The translations under genes were made by a program, and so were the position numbers. A model generated the notes under the pieces. It ran no database searches. It was given only the letters and a program-made list of their open reading frames with translations, and had not been told where the DNA came from. A stretch of DNA of 64,000 nt from Flectonema sp. DT1601 (taxonomy: Eukaryota; Euglenozoa; Diplonemea; Diplonemida; Diplonemidae): NCBI GenBank assembly GCA_964019425.1, contig OZ025833.1:1-64000 (forward strand). The letters run 5' to 3'. Of this stretch, positions 18,696-28,770 are shown one piece after another. The stretch's first letter is position 1; each line of letters starts with the position of its first letter.

Positions 18696-20747
18696 TTATG
18701 AAATCGCCTTACCTATTCGAAGACTTCCGTACCTCTCATTTGAGTGCGTCATCACGGCCCTTCTCAAAGCATCTGTTTTCAGAATTTCTTCGCCTCGGTT
18801 TTGAAGTATTGTCTTATCCAAATGCCTGCTAGCAGCTTCAGCATCTTGCGAATTGTGAGATGGGAAGACGTCAATGTCACCAACCCCAGAATCGCGTTCC
18901 CAAAGGTCATCGTTGTCGCCGTCCCCAGACAGCTCGTCAGCCCTTGTTATTGGAAGAACATCTAATTGGTGGTGATTGAGACGCTCCTTTTTTGCGTCAG
19001 AAAATCCGCAATTGCTCCTCAGCCAGGCGCTTTTAGGAATTCTCGGATCCCCCCACGTGCTGGATGCTGCTATCTCTTCATCTGTGACTTCTACTTCTAC
19101 ATTTTTATCCATTACTGGCCTCTCTAAAATTGGTTTTTGAACTTCACACGTCTTCAGTAATTCTGTCATGCGTTGACCAAGATTTTCACCATCGTATTCA
19201 CCCACTAATTCCAACACGAGCCGCATTGCAGGTGGAAGAGCAAAGAATCCTCTTGTGTGCGGGTTAAAACCGTAAGTGAAAAAAAAATCAGGACCCGAGT
19301 ACAGTGGCTTTGAGCATCTTGTGACAAAGGCCTCTTCGCGGCGAGTTCTTTTTGAAAATATGAAAACAACAACAGCAGCAGCTACCGAGGCAGATGTTGT
19401 CCCGTAATTTATCATAAGGAATACTGTTTGACGATTATACCAACGGCTTGTTGTTGATAACGGTTGGTTTATTAAATTACAACACGTCACACACCCTGAA
19501 CTGTGCTCCTTCATTGGAACGAAGTGTACTGTTGTTGGTTCAAAGCGTATCGTATTTAAATCCACGTAGTCAGTGTCTAAAGTTAGAAACAATTCATTAG
19601 TGAAGCCAACACTTGCTGTGTCCACAACTTCAGACATGCCGGCTAACCAACTGTGAACGTAAGAACCATCTGTCGGATACGAGGGAGGTTGGGCAGTACT
19701 TGACCCGTACACAAATTTAAATTGTCCTTCGTTAATCGAATTGAGCCACATCAGTTTACTAAGACTACTAGGACCAGGGCACGAATGCGGTTCTGCCTTT
19801 TGCGATTTCCTCCAACCGTCAAGAACGTCTCTCGGAGACACTAACCATTGAACATATGCGAAGTATGAACTCTCCCTGTGGTCATTACTTCCTGGGAGGA
19901 GTAAGATGTCAATAACTCTGGCGATTGCTGATTTGCATTGACTTGACTGAACTTTGATAAATGTACCAGGAATTACCTTCCATCCGCGAGTCTTATGACA
20001 GATGCCACTAATAACATCGAAGTGAAGGGAAGTGGTTCGCTGAGCTTGCGAGTCTGGATTTCTGTACTCTGTAATATTATCATTGTAAGGGTGCTCAGAA
20101 ACTGCAAAAAGTGGGTTAGTTCGATTGACTGCCTCAACATCAGAATTAAGGCGGAGCAAAAAGGGCGTCGGAGTGTCAGTATTTGCTGGGGGTTGAGGAA
20201 TTACCACATTTTCTGAACTCTTGCTCATTCGTCTTTTCCAAGACAACTCCGGAAATATAGCAGATACGGATTGCATACCCACCTCACTCCCATCATTTGA
20301 AATTATTAATTTATCATCACAATGAATAGCCTTCGCTATCTCCCCCCATGATGTTGGAACTCCCAATGCAGTGCTTCGTGATGAACCAGGGAGATGTCTA
20401 ATGAGTTCTTTTATTGCGACGAGTGGTGTCTCAGTTTCGTATGAGTGCAACAAATGCAAGACCTTCAGGGCATTTAGAACAGCAATCCGCCCAATTATTT
20501 TATAATGTAATCCGGACTCTAAGCGTTCTATATGTTCACTCGGTTGTTGATGCTTTACTGCACACTTTCTGCAGATGAATCTCCAAATCAAATATTCTCC
20601 CCAAGCCATTGGCATTTCCCTTTCTTTCGCTACACCAGTGCATCTAGCATGGAAGAATTCTCTGCAACTCCAACAGTGAACTATATCAGTGCAGTCTTCG
20701 GGGTTTGGAGCATCTCCGCAATAACATACGGCATCGTACCTTGACAT
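18696..20747 (-). CDS. PHD-finger and BAH-like chromatin protein
   Basis: 683 residues in a single frame from ATG 20747. The N-terminus (about residues 8-62) is a PHD finger: C8, C10, C25, C28, H33, C36, C59 and C62 with the typical HCWSCREFFHARC core. PHD fingers read histone H3 tails. A region starting near residue 245 (GWKVIPGTFIKV to YFAYVQWLVSP) has the look of a BAH domain. The C-terminal third is acidic and low complexity. No catalytic domain is visible. The last codons (CGA ATA GGT AAG) contain a possible donor GTAAGG, so a further exon cannot be excluded. It is the first core gene after the repeat zone and probably nuclear. Confidence 0.75.
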   Translation of the reverse strand: MSRYDAVCYCGDAPNPEDCTDIVHCWSCREFFHARCTGVAKEREMPMAWGEYLIWRFICRKCAVKHQQPSEHIERLESGLHYKIIGRIAVLNALKVLHLLHSYETETPLVAIKELIRHLPGSSRSTALGVPTSWGEIAKAIHCDDKLIISNDGSEVGMQSVSAIFPELSWKRRMSKSSENVVIPQPPANTDTPTPFLLRLNSDVEAVNRTNPLFAVSEHPYNDNITEYRNPDSQAQRTTSLHFDVISGICHKTRGWKVIPGTFIKVQSSQCKSAIARVIDILLLPGSNDHRESSYFAYVQWLVSPRDVLDGWRKSQKAEPHSCPGPSSLSKLMWLNSINEGQFKFVYGSSTAQPPSYPTDGSYVHSWLAGMSEVVDTASVGFTNELFLTLDTDYVDLNTIRFEPTTVHFVPMKEHSSGCVTCCNLINQPLSTTSRWYNRQTVFLMINYGTTSASVAAAVVVFIFSKRTRREEAFVTRCSKPLYSGPDFFFTYGFNPHTRGFFALPPAMRLVLELVGEYDGENLGQRMTELLKTCEVQKPILERPVMDKNVEVEVTDEEIAASSTWGDPRIPKSAWLRSNCGFSDAKKERLNHHQLDVLPITRADELSGDGDNDDLWERDSGVGDIDVFPSHNSQDAEAASRHLDKTILQNRGEEILKTDALRRAVMTHSNERYGSLRIGKAIS

Positions 20748-21024
20748 ATTCTATTAGGTTATCATTGCTGATTAAGAAAATATCCTTATTCACAAGAAAC
20801 TATTGGGGTTTCAAGATTTTTGGTTCTTAATAATCATTTGTGCTCAACGTGACCACACATTTAATAGTCAGAATTGATGAACTGCACACTTGCAGCTAGG
20901 ATAGAGGAAAACGAAACTTAATGAAATATTAAAATACTGAAGGGAATACCAAAGAAGTTGATTTCGCTAATATGTCGAGTTGATTTGGATATGTCGCAAC
21001 GAACATTATTTCAGGCCAAGACGG

Positions 21025-21582
21025 CTACAGCGTAAGCTCCTCTTCTTCTTGTTGTAATGTTTGCTGTTGTTCTTCTGCTTTCTGTTTCTGCTGATCAGCC
21101 TGTTGGAGTCTGTCAGTTTGAAGCCTCTTGACTGGTAGATTAGTCTCAGCTTGCTTTCTTTTGGTAATTGTTTCGTTCAGAACTAAAATGTTGGCGACGT
21201 GGTCCATAAAAGAGCGGAATTCTGGAGTTGCTTCCATGGCATCCTGCAGGGCACCCTCTCTGTCTAGATTGCCGTCGATGTTTTTAACAAGTTCCTGAAG
21301 TGAATTGTCTCGTAGTTGAGACCGAATAGTCGGATCTCTTGATAAAGCTTCCAACTGCTTTGAAGACACCGTATCATCATCAACTATTTCCTTCTTCCTT
21401 AACTCATCCTCAGCAACTACTAATAATCTCTTTTCTTTTTCTGCTTCTGTTTCAGCCCGAACACCTTCACAGCCAACGACTTCAAAGTGTTCTCGATAAC
21501 ACTCTTTTGAACAATATCTTATCTTGCAACATGGAGTTTTATACTTCCAGGGAAGGTCTCCGCAGACTTTACATACAGACAT
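21025..21582 (-). CDS. ZNHIT3: ZNHIT3-like HIT zinc-finger protein
   Basis: 185 residues. Residues 4-40 form a HIT-type zinc finger (CKVCGDLPWKYKTPCC, then YCSKECYREHF). The middle (SSKQLEALSRDPTIRSQLRD, LVKNIDG, ALQDAMEATPEFRSFMDHV) matches the C-terminal helical region of ZNHIT3, the partner of NUFIP1/Rsa1 in box C/D snoRNP assembly. A Gln/Glu-rich tail is extra. The start is supported by an AG acceptor 5 bases upstream (CTCATCAG then TCAAT then ATG). Assignment to ZNHIT3 rather than another HIT protein rests on this helical part. Confidence 0.8.
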   Translation of the reverse strand: MSVCKVCGDLPWKYKTPCCKIRYCSKECYREHFEVVGCEGVRAETEAEKEKRLLVVAEDELRKKEIVDDDTVSSKQLEALSRDPTIRSQLRDNSLQELVKNIDGNLDREGALQDAMEATPEFRSFMDHVANILVLNETITKRKQAETNLPVKRLQTDRLQQADQQKQKAEEQQQTLQQEEEELTL

Positions 21583-21889
21583 ATTGACTGATGAGGAATA
21601 AATATATTAGTGAAAAGTCAAAAGCAGAATCAACACACTTTAGGCGCTTCTAAAAATGTCAAAAATAATTTAGCAGTAGATGTGGAATCACACGGACTAG
21701 GAACACAAACAAGGTAGCCACAAATCTATCCACCGCGAAGGCGTCTTTTCGCTGGTGAAACAAATCACAAATTGGACCAACAGATTGACTGGTAGCAGTT
21801 CCACACCATCTGTTGGGATGACTCGTAACTGAAATTGAAATGCAAATGAAACACCGAAATGTATTTCTCCACAGCGAGGAATTGAAGTA

Positions 21890-23643
21890 TTATAACTTCT
21901 TCAACCAAATCGAAAGTTTCTCTTCATTCTTAACGGTCCAGAAAATACCTGTTTGAGTTTCCGGATTCAGTGATACGATGACTGGTCGCTCCTTCGGAAG
22001 TTCAAACTCAAATTCGTGAAACACATCGTTCTCGTCACCAGAAGTTACGGTAAAAGTTTCGAACGATTTGCTGGAGGACTTCTGATCCCAATCCTTTGAT
22101 ATCTCGTCATCAAGAAAGGCAACATCTCCATTACCTGGTAGTAGAAATAAACAGCGAGTCTGCTTTCCACCGGAGGTTGACGTCAGACGTTCCATTGATC
22201 TCTCATAACAAACATTTAGTTGAGAAGGTGAAGATATCTTTTGAAGTTCTGAAGTCCAATAGTCCAGAGTGATGGTGTTTGCATACGGATCTCCAATCTT
22301 CTGACCTTGGCGAGGGTTCTCCCTTGCAAGCTCCACCAAACTCGACACAGACTCAAAAGTAATTGCTTCTTCCGCTTTCAATCGATGTACAGAACCATCA
22401 AACACGGCAACTGTTGGAACTTCCGTCAGGGGAGTTCTCAAAATAGATGCAAATCCAGGAGAATGTGCCGAGTCGATAATGTACGACTTGCACTCGTATT
22501 TCTTTGCTATTTCTTTTGCAGTCACCGCCAATTCTCTGAAGCGTTCCGCTGTAGTAATAAATACCACTGCAACACCAGACTTTGAGGGAGTAAATGCTTC
22601 TCGGGTGATAACAATATTGTTTGCATCAATAAGAGCAACGTTGCTGAAGCCGGTTTCGGTTGTCTTCCAGTCGACCTTGCACGCCGGTTTGCATGACTTT
22701 GGAAGTAGAAAATGAAATGAACGCTCTCCTTTCATCGTAGGAGTTGGGAATAATGCGACAGAGTGCTTAGTCGAATCTTTGAGTTCTAATGGTGTTGCAG
22801 TTTTAACTTCTAATTTCCTTATTTCAGGAAGTTGCTCATTCTGAGGCGGCTTATAGTCTTCCAGTCCCGTCAGTTTTGTTGATGATTTGGAACTAATCTC
22901 ATGTTCCCACCAATTAACTAATAAAGTTAATCTCTTACACTTTGATGGGCTTCCTTTAGTAAGATTGTAATCACCGCGGACTTGATGGTAAGCATCACCA
23001 CTGAATGTCAAGTGCCGACCCTTCACTGGAAATACCGCAACTCCGTTTTCTGGTGTCACTGGTGAGAGGCCTTGTAAATCAGTTGACAATCTCTGATCGT
23101 AAACAACTGTTGGACCACCACAGTCAGATAAATATGTTACTGTTCCTCGAGCTGGAAACGACATTCCCCTCTTGCCATCTTGTTTTTCCTTAAATTGTGA
23201 TTTGTACTGCAACTCGTCTTTGTCAAAGTGCGGACCTCCCATTCTCCACGTCAGTTCCCTGTTGTGAACCCACAACTCCGCTCCGACAATACTTGGTTGC
23301 GATCCTTCAGCCTTGAAGATACGTCTCAGAAGGTGGTGGATTGCTGTTCCACCCGAAGACTCGCTCTCCCAATCCTCCTTCGCTAACCAGAAAGCTGTTG
23401 ATCTCCCTTCCTTCGTAAGGGTTGAGATGTATTCAGCATTCGCAGTTACTTCTTTGAGAAGGGTGCCGGTGGCAGCTTTCTGTTTTTATTGATTTTATAA
23501 ATTAATAAAATGCATTTCGCTATTATAAATTATTTGCATACATCGTAGTAGCGCACAAGCTCATCGCAGTTATCGGTACAAATATCATCTGCAGTTGCTA
23601 ACCCGCACACAGATGCAAATAAAAAGGCGACAGCGGACCACAT
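21890..23643 (-). CDS. Secreted 2-oxoglutarate/Fe(II) oxygenase with thioredoxin-like C-terminus
   Basis: Two exons, 23643-23542 and 23479-21890, joined by a 62-nt intron (GTATGC...AAAACAG), giving 563 residues. The signal peptide MWSAVAFLFASVCGLATA is followed by a short Cys-containing segment. The oxygenase fold shows the iron facial triad: HxD in GGPHFDKDE (about H118, D120) and the distal His in GDAYHQVRG (about H199), then RLTLLVNWW, with Arg likely binding 2-oxoglutarate. This resembles prolyl 4-hydroxylase-type enzymes. The second half (KSYIIDSAHSPGF, EVPTVAVFDG) looks like a thioredoxin fold without a CxxC. Expected location is the ER or secreted; the substrate is unknown. An AG acceptor lies 11 bases before the ATG. 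Confidence 0.8.
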
Positions 23644-23883
23644 CAGTTGAGGATCTGTAAGAAAGCTACAAGTCTTCATCAAATACGAAAACAAAATTAA
23701 CGAAAATAATAAAAGGAACTGCCATCACTTCATTACACACATTAAGAGGCATTTTTCCTTTCTGAGAGTATGAACTACTTAGAAGCCGATTGAAAGCCCT
23801 TCAGTCAACAAAAGGAATAGTTACAAAAGTAAAATAAACTTTCTAAATAACAAATATCGAACTAGAAAAGGGAACACACGACA

Positions 23884-25320
23884 TCAGTTTCTTGTCTCCC
23901 AGGGATAGTCCGTCAGAGCCTTCCGCAGTTGTACAGTAACTCTGCTGGTTGGAAGGTAGTTGAGAAGTTCTCTCGCCTGTTTTTTTTTTATTTTCTTTAG
24001 AAGGTTTTCACAATTTAATTTGATGAATGAATTGAGTGCACACCTGACTGACATCAACAGATCTGTTGTGTAATAGCCATTGCCATTTATAATATCCTTC
24101 TTCTTCCCAACTGTTTTATAGTTATTTGGAGTTTATTTGACTAACAAAATACAAAAAAGAAAACAAAAAATGAAATGAAATACATACTCAAAACGAACTG
24201 CCAGAAAGAATTCGATGAAATCTTGAACTCTTAAAGGAAGAGGTTCAACAGTTGACTGAATGAGGGGAATGGTGTTGGATTCGAATAATACTTCTACCCA
24301 GCTGCCGTGAGTATTCTTGTTTTTCTCTACTGGCAAGAAGCTGTTGGCAATCCCGATACAGGAAAGCACAGAGTCTGAAAGTGTTGAATTACTTTTATAT
24401 TTATCATACAATCCTAAAGTATTCCTAATTGAAGACTTGTCTGCAGTAACAACTACTCTAGATCCAATATTTAAAGGAACATCTTTTAGTTCTGCTGGGT
24501 TTACATCATTCCTGACTACTCCTCCTTTGATGGTAACAACATAACTATTATCAGAAGAGCTGATAATACCAACTTTTCTTGGCATGTAGTCATCTATCCA
24601 GTCTTCCGAAGGGATTCGAACTGAACCAATTTCAGTCTTCCTCGTCTGGTCGCTGCAGTTGCCTTCAATGTGCCTGAAATATTTGACTAACAGCAGCGCT
24701 TCTTGTTCTGTTACACTTGTTAAGAATTCAACTAGGATGTCTTCATTGCCCAGGTACAACATAAGCAGGTCTTGAAATAGTGACTCGAATGACTTAGAAT
24801 GTAATTTATCCAACAGAGTTGTTCCTTTTAAATTCGCAGAATCATCAGATGTTGGGTTGTGTTCATCGAATCGAACTGTACGCTTTTCGCCTCGTTGTAT
24901 TAGGTAACCAGTCAAGTTGGGGAAGTAACATTCCTCCAGTTCAATCCAGTTCGCTACTTCGGGGTGCTTCTTAGACAAAATCCAAACAATCGATCCCTGC
25001 GTCTCGAAGTCACATTCTTGTAGTGCAGCATTCAGTAGGATGATTGGATTTACTAATAAAGAACCTTGTTGTTCCATCAACATTGAAAGTACTTCAATTA
25101 CAATCTCTACATTCCCTGCTCTCGCTATTCCGGCGATGACTTGCTTACCACAATTTTCACAGATTGCTGCCTCGCTCGTCAGTAGTGAGTTATTCAAAGC
25201 ATCTGGAAGTTCTCTTCCAAGTCTCTTAGTCAGCGACTCCCACACAACTACTGTTGGCCACGACAACCCAGCAGCCATCTCATCAAACCACGGAGGTTTT
25301 GTTAGTAATCCTCTTATCAT
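23884..25320 (-). CDS. Unknown helical protein, three exons
   Basis: Exons 25320-24188, 24110-24044 and 23976-23884, with introns of 77 and 67 nt (donors GTATGT and GTGTGC, acceptors ending AAACAG or similar). The joins restore one frame: AVRFDWEEEGYYKWQWLLHN, then VSQARELLNYLPTSRV, ending DYPWETRN. The product has 429 residues, mostly helical, with an LLMLYLGNEDILVEFL segment in the middle and a possible small beta domain at about 255-300. It recalls HEAT-like or U3-processome proteins, but I cannot name the family. An AG acceptor sits 2 bases upstream of the ATG. Confidence 0.75.
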
Positions 25321-25670
25321 TTCTGTTCAACAGGCTAGGCTTTGTAGTTATTCATATTACGTTACCTGTAAAGGGAATTATTATATTAAATCCATCTAAC
25401 GAAGTGGTTGTTAACATTTCATGAAAAGCAGAAGTGACAACAGAAAACAAATATGACCTTCACAAAAAACTTTAATCTAAAAAAAACAAGGACAAACTGA
25501 ACTAGTAAGTTGCAAGTCCCCCCAGAGGGGGAGCAAGAAAACACAGTGGAAAAGACGTTCCCCTTACTTTATATATTTCCACGTCGCATTCTAATTGGAG
25601 CGAATGCGACACTGCATTTAAAGGTTTTGTTCTCTGCTGGATTCGTTTTGTTAAATGCAGCGGTGAATAA

Positions 25671-28508
25671 TTACTTTTCCAGCGCACTGTAATGTGATGG
25701 AAAGTAATGTGTTTTTGATCGCGGCAAACGAGGTTTACTGCTGACCTTTGTTATCTCTGAAACAGAACGATGAATAATTGTCGAAGCAGAGCGAGGAGAG
25801 GACCTCGCAGAAGAAAGGGGAGTGAGCTGAGCATCCGGATACGGTTGAAAAGGATGCGTTACCCTTGCATCACTTGCAGGTTGTGGTGGAACAGGAAGTG
25901 GGTTCTTTAACACATCTAAGTAATGACATTCGTGAGAAACACCAACGACACCAGAATTTAGTAATCTCACTTGGCCATTACTAATAAACTGATTACCTTC
26001 AGAAGGCATGGAAAGAGAAGCATTTGTCGAGTCATGCTGAGTTCCTTCATAATTATAAAATGCAGGAGTGTGTTGTACTCCCCCAGTGTTGTTGGATCGT
26101 AGTTCTGGATACGCATTATGAACATGACCAGAATGAATTTGATTTGCTGCTTGCTCTCGAGGAACAGATGTACAACGTGAGGATAAAGGAGACAGCTCAT
26201 CATCTTTTTGATGTTGTTCATGATTTCGATGTTTTGTAAGAACCGAATTCCTCTTCAACTCAAATTGAAAATCATCGAGCGCTGTCGTCTCATTTCTGTT
26301 TCCCTGCGGAGTGGCCAAACTTTCGCTGCTTCCAAGCTGGTGCTGTGATAAGCGAGTTGTGTGCTTTGCACATCCCTTCGACACGAAACCACTTTCAAAT
26401 ACATTTGAAACTTGTGGAGGTACGGAAACGATGGCTGGTTTAAGTTCGCTTACTAAGCTAACTTCTGATGCGAACAAAGTGTTTGTATTTCTGGTGCGTT
26501 GATCGAGTTGTACAATTTCTTGATGTGCAATGGATTGATCTGCTGCATCGCTGTTTTCTGTAAAATCTTTCCAACCGAGTTCCCCATCAGCTTCTGATGC
26601 ACAGGGGGAACACTCTGCAGGAGATTTGTTATTTTGATCTACCTCTGTTACATTCACATTGTGAGCAACTATTCCAGATTCTTGTTGTTTCACATGTAGT
26701 GGTGGAGTTCTTCTTTGGTTCATTGAAGTAATGAATTGAATATTTGATTCAGAAATTACTTTACGAAGTGGTGAATGATGATCATCATGTTGTATCTTAT
26801 AAAGACTCGTAGATTCTACAACTGTCTTAGGAAGAACTCCATTAGAAAGATCATCACTGATTGTGTTACTCAAAAGATTGTAATCTTTTGGAGAAGTCTC
26901 TCGTTTCTGCTTCGCAGGGGTCGACGCTGGACAAGACGCGGTGTGTTCTTGCTTTTCCTCGTTAGAGGCAGTTGGTAGCTTTTGAATATCAGGGCTGCCA
27001 GTTTTTATTATAAATCGTTTATAGTGATTTGATATTATCTCTTCACCAAACTTCTTGTTACTCCCTCTCGAATCGCCCAAGTGTCTGACTGGAGTACCTT
27101 CAAGTGAACTGGAAGATTGTTTACTATTCGGATGTTGTAACTCAACACTCGACGATGTGTTGGGATGTGAAGAATTAACATCAACATCTGTTAAGTAACT
27201 TCTAATTCTCATTGGCGACTGCAGATCGTTTTCAGTCAAGTGTCTGCCGCTAAAATGAAAATCTTTTCGAACTGGTGAAAGTGGAGATTTATCCACCAGC
27301 AGTGGAGCTGGTTGCAGATCTGAAATAGAACAAACAGTTTCACCGCAATCAGAATCATCATCAGGTTCATACAACAGAGGGAACCATGAATCAGAGTTGA
27401 CATCATACCAGTGAAGGGAACCACTGACTTCATTAACTGCGATAAACAGATTTCGAAAGGAAACTATCGCAGTTCGAGTGTCGTAAGTAGTCTGATTTGG
27501 ATGCGCGGCAATCTTCTTCCAGTGCCACTGGTTGTTGACGACGTGAGGCGACGATGTGTCAATTGTTATTATCCACGAGTCTTCAGCCCTGTTGGATTCT
27601 CCGCAAGAAATAATAATATGAGTTGTTTCATTATTGACAAGTACAGCTGCATTGTGTTGTGCTCTCGCAATGTAGCAGTCTTCGATATGATTTGATGGAA
27701 CCCATCCGAGGATACTTTCATAACTTCCATCAAGCTGTCTAACCTGCTTGTAGAGTTCAGTCCATCCATTTGGACCAGTTGTTCTTTGAAAAGGTTTGAG
27801 AAGGACTTCATTCAGATCAAGATCATGTTGTCTTGCATCTGTCTTACTAAATCTGTGAGTTGCAGTCACCGCAGGACATTCTTTCAGAGAAACTGAATAC
27901 TCATCGCAGTCAATACACCAAAGCTTCTCTGACTCAACGTTGCTGTTGAATTCAATACCTCCGATGAGTAGCAAACAATTCCCAACTACTGAAAGTGTGT
28001 GTCCCCAGTAAAAAGGAATCGATAATTTTATTTCAATCCAGCAATTGGTCTTCAAATTTAATTCATAAAGAGAAGAATTACACTCACCAGATGCTGATAC
28101 TCCTCCGAGTAAGTAAATTGAACTTCCACTTGGTGAGAGACAAGAGGCGTTGTGTGAAGTTGGAAGTGGTACCTTCCCAGAGGTGTTGAGGTAATCCCAT
28201 GAGCTATTTGATAAATTTAGAAATGGTATTTGTTGCGGACAAAGGAAAATAGAATCCAAAATACCTCCAAAAACAAACATTTTATCATCAACAACAACAA
28301 CACTGTGATGAGATCTAGGCAATGCCTCTGGAACACCTTCGACCTTTTTATAAAGCATTCGTTCTGGTTGAGAGTACCCAGATAACATCCAGGTAGCATT
28401 CTGGTGATTTCCGTCCTCACTTCTCCCACCAAACACAAATATTTCACTTCCTGATATGCATACGCTGTGCCCCCTTAAGTGTGGAATCACATCTTTTGAG
28501 ATATCCAT
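25671..28508 (-). CDS. Kelch-repeat protein with long disordered tail
   Basis: 945 residues. Residues 1 to about 370 carry Kelch blades, recognisable by HSVCISGSEIFVFGGR, HHSVVVVDDKMFVFGG and HNASCLSPSGSSIYLLGG, likely a six-bladed propeller for protein binding. The remaining 570 residues are Ser/Asn/Gln/His-rich and disordered, ending in a Ser/Arg-rich basic stretch (SSARSSPRSAS) that looks like a phosphorylation target. No BTB or enzymatic domain is present. The leader after the acceptor (ATATTAG) holds an out-of-frame ATG at 28516 with a 9-codon uORF that overlaps the main start, which may dampen translation. Confidence 0.85.
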   Translation of the reverse strand: MDISKDVIPHLRGHSVCISGSEIFVFGGRSEDGNHQNATWMLSGYSQPERMLYKKVEGVPEALPRSHHSVVVVDDKMFVFGGILDSIFLCPQQIPFLNLSNSSWDYLNTSGKVPLPTSHNASCLSPSGSSIYLLGGVSASGECNSSLYELNLKTNCWIEIKLSIPFYWGHTLSVVGNCLLLIGGIEFNSNVESEKLWCIDCDEYSVSLKECPAVTATHRFSKTDARQHDLDLNEVLLKPFQRTTGPNGWTELYKQVRQLDGSYESILGWVPSNHIEDCYIARAQHNAAVLVNNETTHIIISCGESNRAEDSWIITIDTSSPHVVNNQWHWKKIAAHPNQTTYDTRTAIVSFRNLFIAVNEVSGSLHWYDVNSDSWFPLLYEPDDDSDCGETVCSISDLQPAPLLVDKSPLSPVRKDFHFSGRHLTENDLQSPMRIRSYLTDVDVNSSHPNTSSSVELQHPNSKQSSSSLEGTPVRHLGDSRGSNKKFGEEIISNHYKRFIIKTGSPDIQKLPTASNEEKQEHTASCPASTPAKQKRETSPKDYNLLSNTISDDLSNGVLPKTVVESTSLYKIQHDDHHSPLRKVISESNIQFITSMNQRRTPPLHVKQQESGIVAHNVNVTEVDQNNKSPAECSPCASEADGELGWKDFTENSDAADQSIAHQEIVQLDQRTRNTNTLFASEVSLVSELKPAIVSVPPQVSNVFESGFVSKGCAKHTTRLSQHQLGSSESLATPQGNRNETTALDDFQFELKRNSVLTKHRNHEQHQKDDELSPLSSRCTSVPREQAANQIHSGHVHNAYPELRSNNTGGVQHTPAFYNYEGTQHDSTNASLSMPSEGNQFISNGQVRLLNSGVVGVSHECHYLDVLKNPLPVPPQPASDARVTHPFQPYPDAQLTPLSSARSSPRSASTIIHRSVSEITKVSSKPRLPRSKTHYFPSHYSALEK

Positions 28509-28770
28509 CCCGACATGTTGTTTGGAGGACTAATATAAAAGAAATAATAATAAACGACAACAGAAAGTACACAATAGAAAGTATCCATCCACTCAATAAT
28601 ATTTTGTGTATTCTGGAAGTGGTTGTAAGAAGGTATCGGTGGGATGTTAAAAGTCGGATTCAAAAATAAATATTGAAATGATACGTAAGACGCAACTAAG
28701 AAATAAGTGACGATTGAAAACAACGTGATCGATAGGAAATAGTATGCAAGAATCCCAACGGAACAGTTCT

